A DNA stretch of 64,000 nt, from the NCBI RefSeq assembly GCF_000730425.1, contig NZ_CP008896.1:5208001-5272000 (forward strand), in the 5' to 3' direction. The translations under genes were made by a program, and so were the position numbers. The first letter of the stretch is position 1, and every line of letters starts with the position of its first letter. This stretch comes from Pseudomonas fluorescens. Its GTDB lineage: Bacteria > Pseudomonadota > Gammaproteobacteria > Pseudomonadales > Pseudomonadaceae. The notes below the pieces were generated by a model that did no database searches, was not told the origin of the DNA, and saw nothing but the letters and a program-made list of their open reading frames with translations. Shown piece after piece: positions 36,926 through 46,200 of the stretch.

Positions 36926-37612
36926 ATGAGCACCCTGCTGGCCCTGGACACCGCGACTGAAGCTTGCTCCGTTGCCCTGCTGCATGACGGCAAGGTCACG
37001 AGCCACTATGAGGTGATCCCGCGCCTGCACGCGCAAAAGCTGCTGCCGATGATCAAGCAGTTACTGCTCGATGCTGGCACCACCTTATCGGCGGTGGATG
37101 CCATCGCCTTTGGCCGTGGCCCGGGGGCGTTCACGGGGGTGCGCATCGCCATAGGCGTGGTACAGGGCCTGGCGTTCGCCCTGGAACGGCCGGTATTGCC
37201 GGTGTCCAACCTGGCCGTGCTGGCCCAGCGGGCGTTGCGCGAGCATGGTGTGGCCCAGGTCGCGGCAGCCATCGATGCGCGGATGGATGAAGTCTATTGG
37301 GGCTGCTACCGCGAGACCGCGGGTGAGATGCGCCTGATCGGTGTCGAAGCCGTGCAGCCGCCCGAGGCCGCGGCCTTGCCGGCGGATGCCAGCGGTGACT
37401 GGTTTGGCGCCGGTACCGGTTGGGGTTATGGCGAGCGGATCGCCGTGCCCACGGTCGGCCAGGATGCCGCGATGCTGCCCCATGCCGAAGACCTGCTGAC
37501 CCTGGCGCGTTTTGCCTGGGAGCGTGGTGAGGCGATCGCCGCCGACCAGGCCGCGCCGGTATACCTGCGCGATAAAGTGGCGCAGACCAAGGCCGAGCGC
37601 CAACAATCCTGA
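36926..37612 (+). CDS. tsaB: tRNA threonylcarbamoyladenosine biosynthesis protein TsaB
   Basis: 228-residue ASKHA-fold protein that pairs with TsaD and TsaE to add threonylcarbamoyl to A37 of tRNAs. The N-terminal LLALDTATEACSVAL, the IDARMDEVYWG region and the central FGRGPGAFTGVRIAIG are family motifs. The ATG at 36926 is chosen; the upstream extension of the frame has no ribosome-binding site. Usual location after adk in pseudomonads. Confidence 0.95.
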   Translation: MSTLLALDTATEACSVALLHDGKVTSHYEVIPRLHAQKLLPMIKQLLLDAGTTLSAVDAIAFGRGPGAFTGVRIAIGVVQGLAFALERPVLPVSNLAVLAQRALREHGVAQVAAAIDARMDEVYWGCYRETAGEMRLIGVEAVQPPEAAALPADASGDWFGAGTGWGYGERIAVPTVGQDAAMLPHAEDLLTLARFAWERGEAIAADQAAPVYLRDKVAQTKAERQQS

Positions 37613-37614
37613 CC

Positions 37615-37636
37615 CTGTAGGAGCCGGCTCCTACAG
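37615..37636. repeat. 22-bp perfect palindrome, collapsed REP pair
   Basis: CTGTAGGAGCC joins its exact reverse complement GGCTCCTACAG with no spacer. It looks like the outer arms of two inverted REP units after loss of the middle. Confidence 0.8.
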
Positions 37637-37775
37637 CGGCAGCGCATCGCCAATCGTCAGAATTTGCCCCCGGGCTTAAACCTTTGCCCGTTTATGTGTT
37701 CTAGTTGTCACCAGAGCATTTGCGCGCCAAGGAAAGTGCCGCTAAATTGCCACTATTGATAGCGGATCTGCATGC

Positions 37776-38096
37776 ATGCGTATAGACGGCTTTTCTTCCC
37801 AGTCCTACCCCCTCAAGCGCAAGCCCCGCAAGGCGAACGTGAAGGTAGACGAGTGCGTCGAAGAATCCCCCGACTTTATTGAAGTCCAGGCCGAAACCTC
37901 CCAGGGCTCTGCAGTTTCAGCCCGTTCCCAAGGTGCCAGCGGCGCGCGTATCGGCGGCGTTCCGGCCCGCCAGCAAGACATGATCTTCCCGCGCTCCATG
38001 AGCAAGAACGTCGCCACGGCCCTGGCCAGCTACCTGACCACTGCCGGCTTTGTCGAATGGGATATGGAAGTGCTGGGCCTCGATATCCACATCTGA
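37776..38096 (+). CDS. Conserved hypothetical protein (106 aa)
   Basis: 106-residue soluble protein starting MRIDGFSSQSYPLKRKPRK, then an acidic/Ser-rich linker and a C-terminal segment (IFPRSMSKNVATALASYLTTAGFVEWDMEVLGLDIHI). No signal peptide or known domain recognised. Its TGA overlaps the ATG of the DUF72 gene (TGATG), so the two are co-translated. It lies downstream of tsaB, separated by a palindrome. Confidence 0.8.
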   Translation: MRIDGFSSQSYPLKRKPRKANVKVDECVEESPDFIEVQAETSQGSAVSARSQGASGARIGGVPARQQDMIFPRSMSKNVATALASYLTTAGFVEWDMEVLGLDIHI

Positions 38097-38956
38097 TGCT
38101 GCTGCCTTATTTCCTCGGTTGCCCGTCCTGGAGTGAAAACGCCTGGCGCGAGTACCTGTATCCGCAGGACGCCCGTGCCACGGATTTTCTCGGGCTCTAT
38201 TGCCAGGTCTTCAACGCCTGTGAAGGCAACACCACGTTCTACGCGCGGCCCTCGGTCGCGACCGTGCAACGCTGGGCCGAGATCATGCCCGCGCACTTTC
38301 GGTTTACCGCCAAATTCCCCGGGGATATCAGCCACAGCGCTGACCTGCATGAGCAACTGCCCGCGGCCGAAAGCTTCCTCGGCTTGATGAGCCCGCTGGG
38401 CGAGCGGGTTTCGCCGCTGTGGCTGCAACTGCCGGCCAGCTTCACCCCACAGCGACTGGGGGAGCTGGCCGGATTTATCGACGGCCTGGAGCGCCCGTTG
38501 GCGGTAGAAGTGCGTCACCGTGAGTTCTTCGCCAAGGGTGACGCCGAGCGCAGCCTCAACCGCCTGCTGCGTGACCGGGGTGTCGAGCGCATCTGCCTGG
38601 ATCCTCGGGCGCTGTTCAGTTGCACTTCAACCTCGGCGGCGGTGCTCCACGCCCAATCGAAAAAACCCAAGGTCCCGACCCGGCCTGCGGCGCTGACGCA
38701 GTTTCCCCAGGTGCGCTTTATCGGCCACCCGGACCTGGAGGCCAATGATCCATTCCTGGTGCCGTGGGTTGAAAAGGTCGCTGGCTGGATCGAAGAAGGA
38801 CGTACGCCCTATGTGTTCCTGCACACCTCGGATAACCGCCTGGCGGCCCAGTTGGCCATGCGCTTTCATCAGCAGTTGATGGCGCGTTTGCCGGGTTTGC
38901 CGGCGTTGGCGCAACTGCATCGGGAACCCGCTGTGGAGCAACTGGGGTTACTCTAG
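38096..38956 (+). CDS. DUF72 family protein
   Basis: 286-residue TIM-barrel-like protein. The N-terminal FLGCPSWSENAWREYLYP and the FNACEGNTTFYARPS, FRFTAKFPGDISHS and VEVRHREFF segments match DUF72 (YecE-type). Function is not established. The ATG overlaps the preceding stop by one base, so it is coupled to the upstream hypothetical gene. Confidence 0.9.
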   Translation: MLLPYFLGCPSWSENAWREYLYPQDARATDFLGLYCQVFNACEGNTTFYARPSVATVQRWAEIMPAHFRFTAKFPGDISHSADLHEQLPAAESFLGLMSPLGERVSPLWLQLPASFTPQRLGELAGFIDGLERPLAVEVRHREFFAKGDAERSLNRLLRDRGVERICLDPRALFSCTSTSAAVLHAQSKKPKVPTRPAALTQFPQVRFIGHPDLEANDPFLVPWVEKVAGWIEEGRTPYVFLHTSDNRLAAQLAMRFHQQLMARLPGLPALAQLHREPAVEQLGLL

Positions 38957-38981
38957 GGTTCTTTTGTGCCTGGAGTCAGTC

Positions 38982-39809
38982 ATGGATGCCCAAACCCTTC
39001 GCGCCGAATCCTTTAGAGCCCTGCATGAGCGCGACCGCGCGTTCGTGATGCCCAACCCCTGGGATGCCGGCTCCGCCAAGATGCTCGCCAGCCTCGGCTT
39101 CGAGGCCCTGGCCACCACCAGCGCGGGCTTTGCCTTCAGTCTCGGACGTCCGGATGCCGAAGGTGCGCTATCACTGGAAGATACCCTGGGGAATGCCCGG
39201 ATGATTGTCCAGGCCACTGCGCTGCCGGTGGCAGCAGATTTGGAAAACGGCTTCAGCGATACCCCCCAGGGGTGCGCCCAGAGCCTGTTGCACGCCGCTG
39301 CTACCGGCATCGTCGGTGGCTCCATCGAAGACGCCACTGGGATTGCGGTCGACCCGATCTACCCCTTTGATCTGTCCGTTGAACGCATCGAGGCCGCTGT
39401 CGCCGCCGCGCGCAGCCTGCCATTTCCCTTCATGCTGACGGCCCGCGCGGAAAACCTCCTGCATGGCCGCCTGGATCTGACCGACACTATTAGCCGTTTG
39501 CAGGCCTATGCCGAAGCCGGCGCCGACGTGTTGTATGCCCCCGGCTTGCGCAGTGCCGAGGAAGTCTTGGCGGTGGTGCGGGCAGTGGCGCCAAAGCCGG
39601 TGAATGTGTTGATGTCCGGTGGTCTCAAGCTTTCGGTGACGCAGTTGAGCGAGATGGGCGTCAAGCGCATCAGCGTTGGCTCGGCCATGGCCCTTGCGGC
39701 CTATGGCGAGTTTTTCAGGGCTGCACGGGAGGTTCAGGAACTGGGGACCTTTACCTTCACCGAACGCTCGATGCCGTTCAGCCAGGCCAATCAGTTGTTC
39801 AAGGGGTGA
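38982..39809 (+). CDS. Isocitrate lyase / PEP mutase superfamily protein
   Basis: 275-residue TIM-barrel protein. The FVMPNPWDAGSAKML start, AGFAFSLGRPDAEGALSLEDTL and GIVGGSIEDATG are typical. The KKCGH-like catalytic Cys loop of true isocitrate lyases was not found, so it is a PEP mutase-like or methylisocitrate lyase-like C-C lyase with unknown substrate. GGAG lies 6 nt before the ATG at 38982; an in-frame TTG at 38964 is less likely. It follows the DUF72 gene on the same strand. Confidence 0.85.
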   Translation: MDAQTLRAESFRALHERDRAFVMPNPWDAGSAKMLASLGFEALATTSAGFAFSLGRPDAEGALSLEDTLGNARMIVQATALPVAADLENGFSDTPQGCAQSLLHAAATGIVGGSIEDATGIAVDPIYPFDLSVERIEAAVAAARSLPFPFMLTARAENLLHGRLDLTDTISRLQAYAEAGADVLYAPGLRSAEEVLAVVRAVAPKPVNVLMSGGLKLSVTQLSEMGVKRISVGSAMALAAYGEFFRAAREVQELGTFTFTERSMPFSQANQLFKG

Positions 39810-39851
39810 GCCATGATTTGGTCAACGTGCCGGGGCTTGTGCCGCTAACGA

Positions 39852-40472
39852 TCAGGCTGCCAGGCGCAGGTTATTGAGGATCAGTGGGCGCGCCCAGCCG
39901 CAATCGAAGTCCAGGGCCTTTTGCTGCTGCACCAACGCTTCATCCGAATACGGCTCGGCTGCGGGTGGCAGCAGGTCCAGTTCGAATTCGGCAATCGGCA
40001 GGAACAACGGCTTGGGTTGCGGCGCCGGGCCAGGTTCGGGCAGTGGCTGGCCTGCCGTCAGTACGATGGGCCGTACCCAACCACTGTCGAAGTTCTGCTG
40101 GCGTTGCTGGGCGACAATTTCATCTTCAGGGAATGGCACGGCTGCCGGTGGCAGCAGGTCCAGTTCGAACTCGGCAATCGGCAGGAACAGTGGCTCGGGC
40201 GGGGCGACCTCGGTGTCCCGCACATCGCAATGACGCTGGGTGACGATTTGCGTCAGCAGGTCGCTGCCGGCGCTGGGTTCGACCGAGGCATCCACCGGCA
40301 CCGGATCTGCGGCCAGCTGCGCACCTGGCTCCTGGCCAAGTTGCTCGGCCAGCGCCCGGGCGAAGAAGTCCTGCCACACATGACTGACACCGGCCAGCGC
40401 TTGGGTATTGCGCAGGCCGAAGTGGTTGTGGGTCGGCAGTACACCGGTGAACAGGGAATGAATGTCTGACAT
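39852..40472 (-). CDS. Uncharacterised protein with two 45-residue tandem repeats
   Basis: 206-residue protein beginning MSDIHSLFTGVLPTHNHFGLRN. Residues 94-138 and 155-199 are near-copies (PLFLPIAEFELDLLPPAA, then an acidic E-x-x-x-Q-Q stretch, then FD-x-GW-x-RP), spaced 61 residues apart. The DNA copies (about 40059-40193 and 39876-40010) also match closely, 183 bp apart. No signal peptide. I do not recognise the family. The ATG at 40472 is chosen; the upstream frame overlaps rsmJ. It is divergent from rsmJ. Confidence 0.72.
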   Translation of the reverse strand: MSDIHSLFTGVLPTHNHFGLRNTQALAGVSHVWQDFFARALAEQLGQEPGAQLAADPVPVDASVEPSAGSDLLTQIVTQRHCDVRDTEVAPPEPLFLPIAEFELDLLPPAAVPFPEDEIVAQQRQQNFDSGWVRPIVLTAGQPLPEPGPAPQPKPLFLPIAEFELDLLPPAAEPYSDEALVQQQKALDFDCGWARPLILNNLRLAA

Positions 40473-40568
40473 TTCTCTCGGTCGACGCTCAGGGTCTGGC
40501 AAAATGCCTGATCCTTTTTTATCGGCCGCTTTTTGCCGATCCTTAATATTTTTTGAGCGTAGTAAACG

Positions 40569-41351
40569 ATGAGCGAACAACCCGCGGCCAGCCGCATTCG
40601 GGTCGAAGCCTTGGCCGACGGTTTCCAGGCCCGTGCCCAGCACTGGGCGGAGCAGCTTGGCCTGCCTTTGCAGTTGGCAGACGCCGACTTTGCCCTGCAA
40701 GTGGGTGAGCAGGGCCTGCAACTGCAACAGTTAGGGCCTGATGCACCCGGCCCGGTGCGGGTGGATTTTGTCGAAGGTGGCGCGGCCCATCGCCGGCTCT
40801 ACGGTGGTGGCAGCGGGCAGATGATCGCCAAGGCGGTGGGTGTGTCCCAGGGTGTGCGGCCCCGGGTGCTGGATGCCACGGCCGGCCTGGGCAAGGACGC
40901 ATTCGTGCTGGCCAGCCTGGGCTGCGAGATGAGCCTGATAGAGCGTCAACCGCTGATTGGTGCCTTGCTCGAAGATGGCCTGGCGCGCGGTGCGGATGAT
41001 TTTGAAGTGGCACCCATCGTCGCGCGGATGACCTTGCTCAAGGGCAACTCCATCGAGGTGATGCGCCATTGGGCAGGTGAGCCGCCGCAGGTGATCTACC
41101 TGGACCCAATGTTTCCCCATCGTGAGAAAACGGCCCTGGTGAAGAAGGAAATGCGCCTGTTTCGCCCGCTGGTGGGCGATGATCCGGATGCCCCGGCGCT
41201 GCTGGCGGCGGCCTTGGCCCTGGCCAGCCACCGGGTGGTGGTCAAGCGCCCGCGCAAGGCGCCGTGCATTGAGGGGCCCAAGCCGAGCCATGCGCTGGAT
41301 GGCAAGTCCAGCCGATACGATATTTATCCAAAGAAAGCGCTCAAGGCCTGA
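40569..41351 (+). CDS. rsmJ: 16S rRNA (guanine(1516)-N(2))-methyltransferase RsmJ
   Basis: 260-residue SAM-dependent methyltransferase modifying G1516 of 16S rRNA. The SAM-binding motif is [20 protein letters not shown], the catalytic region is [13 protein letters not shown], and the C-terminus has [26 protein letters not shown] (read in parts). It starts [14 protein letters not shown]. Location upstream of the mexL-mexJK locus is conserved with P. aeruginosa (PA3680), as I recall. Confidence 0.92.
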   Translation: MSEQPAASRIRVEALADGFQARAQHWAEQLGLPLQLADADFALQVGEQGLQLQQLGPDAPGPVRVDFVEGGAAHRRLYGGGSGQMIAKAVGVSQGVRPRVLDATAGLGKDAFVLASLGCEMSLIERQPLIGALLEDGLARGADDFEVAPIVARMTLLKGNSIEVMRHWAGEPPQVIYLDPMFPHREKTALVKKEMRLFRPLVGDDPDAPALLAAALALASHRVVVKRPRKAPCIEGPKPSHALDGKSSRYDIYPKKALKA

Positions 41352-41379
41352 GAGCCTCTTCGCAACAAACGCAATCATC

Positions 41380-41405
41380 TTGTAGGCGCCGGCTTGCCGG
41401 CGATG
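41380..41405. repeat. Single REP unit
   Basis: TTGTAGGCGCCGGCTTGCCGGCGATG, a lone REP-type unit between rsmJ and the convergent mexL. Confidence 0.75.
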
Positions 41406-41428
41406 GCGTCAGATCGATCAGCGACTGT

Positions 41429-42064
41429 TCAAGGCCGATATGCCCGCATAAACAACCCCACCACGTCCTGCACATGCTCTTCGGCGGCGGCTTCGCTCAA
41501 GCGTTCGCCGCAGCCATACAGCAAACAGAAATTCGCCGTGCCCTTGAGCAGGCAAAAAAAATGTTCGGCGGCGGTAAACGGCTTGTCGATGCGTAGCGCT
41601 CCACTCTGGTTGATCTTGCCCAGCAAGCGCTCCATCCCCTGCAACATCCGCATGGGCCCGGCCTCGAAGAAGATCTGCGACAGCTTCGGATCCTGATTGC
41701 CCGACGTCATCATCAAACGATGCAGGTTCACCGACTCGTCACTGTTGATCAGCAGGTGAAAGCCACGGGCGATGTTCAGTAGCACGTTCTCCACTGGCAC
41801 GTCGTCGGGCAGTTCGAAATACATCACCGGCAGCTGCGCTTCGCACTTGGCCTCGACGGCGGCGGTGAACAGCGTTTCCTTGTCGGTGAAGTGGCTGTAG
41901 ACCGTCAGTTTCGACACGCCAGCCTCAAGGGCCACCGCATCCATGCTGGTGCTCGCGTAGCCATTGCTCAAGAACAGGATTTTCGCTGCGTCGAGGATTG
42001 CCTGGCGTTTTGCCATGTCCTTGGGACGCCCGGGGCTATTGGTGCTTACAGGATTGTCGGACAT
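41429..42064 (-). CDS. mexL: TetR family repressor MexL
   Basis: 211-residue TetR-family regulator with a helix-turn-helix at about 20-65 (AILDAAKILFLSNGYASTSMDAVALEAGVSKLTVYSHF, read in parts) and a helical C-terminal ligand-binding domain. In P. aeruginosa MexL represses the divergent mexJK operon, and the same arrangement is seen here. The ATG at 42064 is used, with GTG 42070 as an alternative. A candidate operator (42094-42110) lies in the mexL-mexJ gap. The inducer is unknown. Confidence 0.85.
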   Translation of the reverse strand: MSDNPVSTNSPGRPKDMAKRQAILDAAKILFLSNGYASTSMDAVALEAGVSKLTVYSHFTDKETLFTAAVEAKCEAQLPVMYFELPDDVPVENVLLNIARGFHLLINSDESVNLHRLMMTSGNQDPKLSQIFFEAGPMRMLQGMERLLGKINQSGALRIDKPFTAAEHFFCLLKGTANFCLLYGCGERLSEAAAEEHVQDVVGLFMRAYRP

Positions 42065-42091
42065 TTTCACTTTAATACTGGACTGGTGAGT

Positions 42092-42122
42092 TTGGTATTA
42101 ATAACATACCGGCCAGTATAAT
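42092..42122 (+). promoter_or_regulatory. Candidate mexJ promoter
   Basis: TTGGTA (42092-42097) and a perfect TATAAT (42117-42122), spacing 19 nt, 35 nt before the mexJ start. The long spacer and imperfect -35 are normal for a repressed efflux promoter. Confidence 0.55.
42094..42110. promoter_or_regulatory. Candidate MexL operator
   Basis: GGTAT-TAATAAC-ATACC is a 17-bp inverted repeat (5-bp arms). It lies between the -35 and -10 boxes of the candidate mexJ promoter, where a repressor would block transcription. Longer-spaced arms ATACTGG (42075-42081) and CCAGTAT (42113-42119) flank it. Confidence 0.5.
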
Positions 42123-42156
42123 TACTCCAAGCACCATTTGCGAAAGGTCCTTCAGC

Positions 42157-43260
42157 ATGCGCAGCATTTTCCTGCCCCTCGCGTTGCCTGTCAGCCTGGC
42201 TTTCTTGTTGGCTGGCTGTGGCCATGAAGAAGCGGCCCCCACCACCGTCCGCCCGGCCATGGTGGTACAGCCCCAGCCCTCGGCGCAGGCAATGGATAGC
42301 TATCCCGGCGAGGTGCGGGCCCGTTATGAGCCGGACCTGGCCTTTCGCATTGGCGGCAAAGTCAGCCGGCGGCTGGTGGAAGAGGGCGAGCGTGTCAAGG
42401 CCAACCAGCCGTTGGCTGAACTTGATCCCCAGGATGTGCGCTTGCAGCTGGAAGCCACGCGTGCTCAGGTCACTGCCGCCGAGGCCAACCTGAGCCTGGT
42501 ACGGGCTGAGCGTGATCGCTACAAGACCCTGATGGACCGTCAGATGGTCAGCCGCTCCCAGTACGACAATTCCGAAAACCTCTACCGTGCAGGTGTCGCC
42601 CGCCTGCAGCAGATCAAGGCTGAGTTCGATGTGGCCAACAACCAGGCCGGCTATGCCGTGCTGCGCGCGCCCCAGGACGGGGTGGTGGCCAAGCGTGCGG
42701 TGGAAGTCGGGCAAGTGGTGTCTGCCGGGCAGACCGTGTTCACCCTGGCCACCGATGGCGAGCGTGAAGTCTTGATCAGCTTTCCGGAGCAGAGCTTTGG
42801 CCGCTTCAAGGTCGGCCAGCCGGTCTCCGTAGAGTTGTGGAGCCAGCCCGACCAGCGTTTTGACGGACGCATTCGCGAGCTGTCACCGGCGGCAGATCCC
42901 AAGTCGCGCACCTTCGCCGCCCGCGTGGCTTTCAACGCCGGCAAAGTCCCCGCTGAGCTGGGGCAGAGTGCTCGGGTCTTTATCCAGGCAGACGGTGTGA
43001 TTCCTCTGTCGGTGCCGCTTTCTGCCCTCAGTGCAGAGAACGGCGCGTCCTACGTCTGGTTGGTCAAGCCGGACAACACCCTCAAGCGTACAGCGGTGCG
43101 GATCGGTGCCTTTGGTGAAAACAGCGTACCGGTGCTCGAAGGCCTTGCCCCCTCCGACTGGGTGATTGCGGCCGGTGTCCATGTGCTCCATGAGGGCCAG
43201 CAAGTGCGTCCGGTGGATCGTTCCAACCGGGTGGTGAATCTGGCGGCCAACAAGGAGTAG
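42157..43260 (+). CDS. mexJ: RND efflux periplasmic adaptor MexJ
   Basis: 367-residue membrane-fusion protein. The N-terminus has a signal peptide with lipobox LLAGC, so it is inner-membrane anchored. The barrel-sandwich (YPGEVRARYEPDLAFRIGGKVSRRL) and alpha-hairpin (AAEANLSLVRAERDRYKTL) and second barrel parts follow. It links the RND pump to an outer-membrane channel; no channel gene lies here, as in P. aeruginosa mexJK, which borrows OprM or OpmH. In P. aeruginosa the pump exports triclosan and some antibiotics. It is 6 nt from mexK. Confidence 0.9.
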   Translation: MRSIFLPLALPVSLAFLLAGCGHEEAAPTTVRPAMVVQPQPSAQAMDSYPGEVRARYEPDLAFRIGGKVSRRLVEEGERVKANQPLAELDPQDVRLQLEATRAQVTAAEANLSLVRAERDRYKTLMDRQMVSRSQYDNSENLYRAGVARLQQIKAEFDVANNQAGYAVLRAPQDGVVAKRAVEVGQVVSAGQTVFTLATDGEREVLISFPEQSFGRFKVGQPVSVELWSQPDQRFDGRIRELSPAADPKSRTFAARVAFNAGKVPAELGQSARVFIQADGVIPLSVPLSALSAENGASYVWLVKPDNTLKRTAVRIGAFGENSVPVLEGLAPSDWVIAAGVHVLHEGQQVRPVDRSNRVVNLAANKE

Positions 43261-43266
43261 TCCCCG

Positions 43267-46200
43267 ATGGGTTTCAATCTTTCCGAATGGGCGTTGCGTA
43301 ATCGCCAGATCGTGCTGTTCCTGATGCTGTTGCTGGCTGTTGTCGGTACGTTGTCCTACACCAAGCTGGGGCAAAGCGAAGATCCGCCGTTCACCTTCAA
43401 AGCCATGGTGATCAAGACCAACTGGCCAGGCGCCACGGCCCAGGAAGTTTCACGCCAGGTCACTGAGCGCATTGAAAAGAAACTGATGGAAACCGGCGAG
43501 TACGAGCGCATTGTTTCGTTCTCCCGCCCGGGGGAATCCCAGGTCACGTTTATGGCGCGGGACTCGATGCACTCGGCGCAGATTCCGGACCTCTGGTACC
43601 AGGTACGCAAAAAGATCAGTGACATCCGCCAGACCCTGCCACCGGATATCCAGGGCCCGTTCTTCAACGATGAATTCGGCACCACCTTTGGCAATATCTA
43701 CGCCCTGACCGGCGAGGGTTTTGACTACGCGGTGCTCAAGGACTACGCCGACCGCATCCAGATCCAACTGCAACGGGTGCCGGATGTGGGCAAGGTCGAG
43801 TTGCTGGGGTTGCAGGACGAGAAGATCTGGATCGAGCTGTCCAACCTCAAGCTTGCCACCCTCGGCCTGCCTTTGACGGCAGTGCAACAGGCGTTGCAGG
43901 AACAGAACGCGGTGTCTACCGCCGGCTTCTTTGAAACCCCGAGCGAGCGGGTACAACTGCGGGTGTCGGGTAACTTCAAGACGGTGGAGCAGATCCGTAG
44001 TTTCCCGATCCGCGTGGGCGACCGCACCTTGCGCATCGGTGACGTGGCCGAGATTCACCGTGGCTTCAACGACCCACCTGCACCGCGCATGCGCTATATG
44101 GGGGATGATGCGATCGGCCTGGCCGTGGCCATGCGCGATGGTGGGGACATCCTGGTCCTGGGCAAGGCGCTTGAGGGCGAATTCGCACGCTTGCAGAAGA
44201 ATCTTCCAGCAGGCATGGAGCTGCGCAAGGTGTCGGATCAGCCCGCAGCGGTGAAGACCAGCGTGGGCGAATTCGTCCAGGTGTTGGCCGAGGCATTGGC
44301 GATTGTATTGCTGGTGAGTTTTTTCTCCCTCGGTGTGCGCACCGGCATGGTGGTGGCCCTGGCGATTCCGCTGGTGCTGGCCATGACCTTTGCCTGCATG
44401 TATTACCTGGGCATCGGCTTGCACAAGATTTCTCTGGGGGCCTTGGTCCTGGCCCTGGGCTTGTTGGTGGACGACGCGATCATCGCCGTGGAAATGATGG
44501 CGATCAAAATGGAGCAGGGCTATGACCGCCTCAAGGCCGCCAGTTTCGCCTGGACCAGTACGGCGTTCCCGATGCTCACCGGTACGTTGATCACCGCAGC
44601 CGGCTTTCTGCCGATTGCCACCGCGCAATCGAGTACTGGCGAATACACCCGTTCGATTTTCCAGGTGGTGACGATCGCGCTGTTGGCCTCGTGGGTCGCC
44701 GCCGTGGTGTTTGTGCCATACCTGGGGGAAAAGCTCTTGCCGGACCTGGCGAAGATTCATGCGGCCAAGCACGGTGTTGATGGGCCGGATCCCTACGGCA
44801 CGCCGTTCTACCAACGCGTACGACGCTGGGTGGAGTGGTGCGTGCGTCGGCGCAAAACCGTGATTGTGCTGACGGTGTTGCTGTTTGTCGGCTCGGTAGC
44901 GCTGTTCCGTTTTGTCCCGCAACAGTTCTTCCCAGCGTCCGGGCGCCTGGAGTTGATGGTCGACCTGAAACTGGCCGAAGGCGCTTCCTTGAGCAACACT
45001 GCCGAGCAGGTCAAGCGCCTCGAAGGCTTGCTCAAGGAACATGCGGGAATCGAAAACTATGTGGCCTATGTCGGCACCGGTTCCCCGCGCTTCTACCTGC
45101 CGCTGGACCAGCAATTGCCGGCGGCCAGCTTTGCCCAGTTCGTGGTACTGGCCAAGACCATCGAGGAGCGCGAAAGCCTGCGCACCTGGTTGATCGAAAC
45201 CCTCAACGAGCAATTCCCCGACCTGCGCTCGCGAGTCACCCGCCTGGAGAATGGCCCGCCGGTTGGTTATCCGGTGCAGTTTCGCGTGACGGGTGAGCAC
45301 ATCGAGGAGGTCCGTGCCCTGGCGCGCAAAGTCGCGGCCAAGGTGCGCGAGAATACCCATGTGGTCAACGTGCATCTGGATTGGGAGGAGCCGAGCAAGA
45401 TCGTTTACCTCAACATCGACCAGGACCGTGCCCGCGCCTTGGGCGTGAGCACGGCCAATCTGTCGAAATTCCTCCAGAGTTCCCTGACCGGCTCCAGCGT
45501 CAGTCAATACCGGGAGGACAACGAGTTGATCGAAATCCTCTTGCGCGGCACCGTGCATGAGCGCACGGAACTGTCGCTGCTGCCAAGCCTGGCGGTACCG
45601 ACCGACAACGGTACCAGCGTGGCGTTGTCGCAGATTGCCACTTTGGAATACGGCTTCGAGGAAGGCATCATCTGGCACCGCAACCGCCTGCCCACGGTGA
45701 CTGTACGCGCCGACATCTACGGCAAGGAACAGCCTGCGACCCTGGTCCAGCAGATCCTGCCGACCCTGGCGCAGGTGCGTGCCGAACTGCCCGACGGCTA
45801 TCTGCTGGACGTAGGCGGCACGGTCGAAGATTCGGCCCGTGGCCAGAATTCGGTGAAGGCCGGTGTGCCGCTGTTCATCGTGGTCGTACTGACCTTGCTG
45901 ATGCTGCAACTGCGCAGTTTCTCGCGCACGGCCATGGTGTTCCTGACCGCGCCGCTGGGGTTGATTGGCGTGACGCTGTTCCTGCTGGTGTTTCGCCAGC
46001 CGTTCGGTTTTGTGGCCATGTTGGGCACTATCGCGCTGTCGGGGATGATCATGCGCAACTCGGTGATCCTGGTGGATCAGATCGAGCAGGACATCAGGGC
46101 CGGCCTGGATCCGTGGCAGGCGATTATCGAGGCCACCGTGCGTCGCTTCCGGCCGATTGTGCTGACGGCGCTGGCGGCGGTGCTGGCGATGATCCCGCTG

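Noticed and set aside
43450..45909. An 819-residue minus-strand open frame across mexK
   Set aside because: Shadow of the mexK coding strand; composition (His, Gln, Arg) is typical of antisense frames in high-GC genes.
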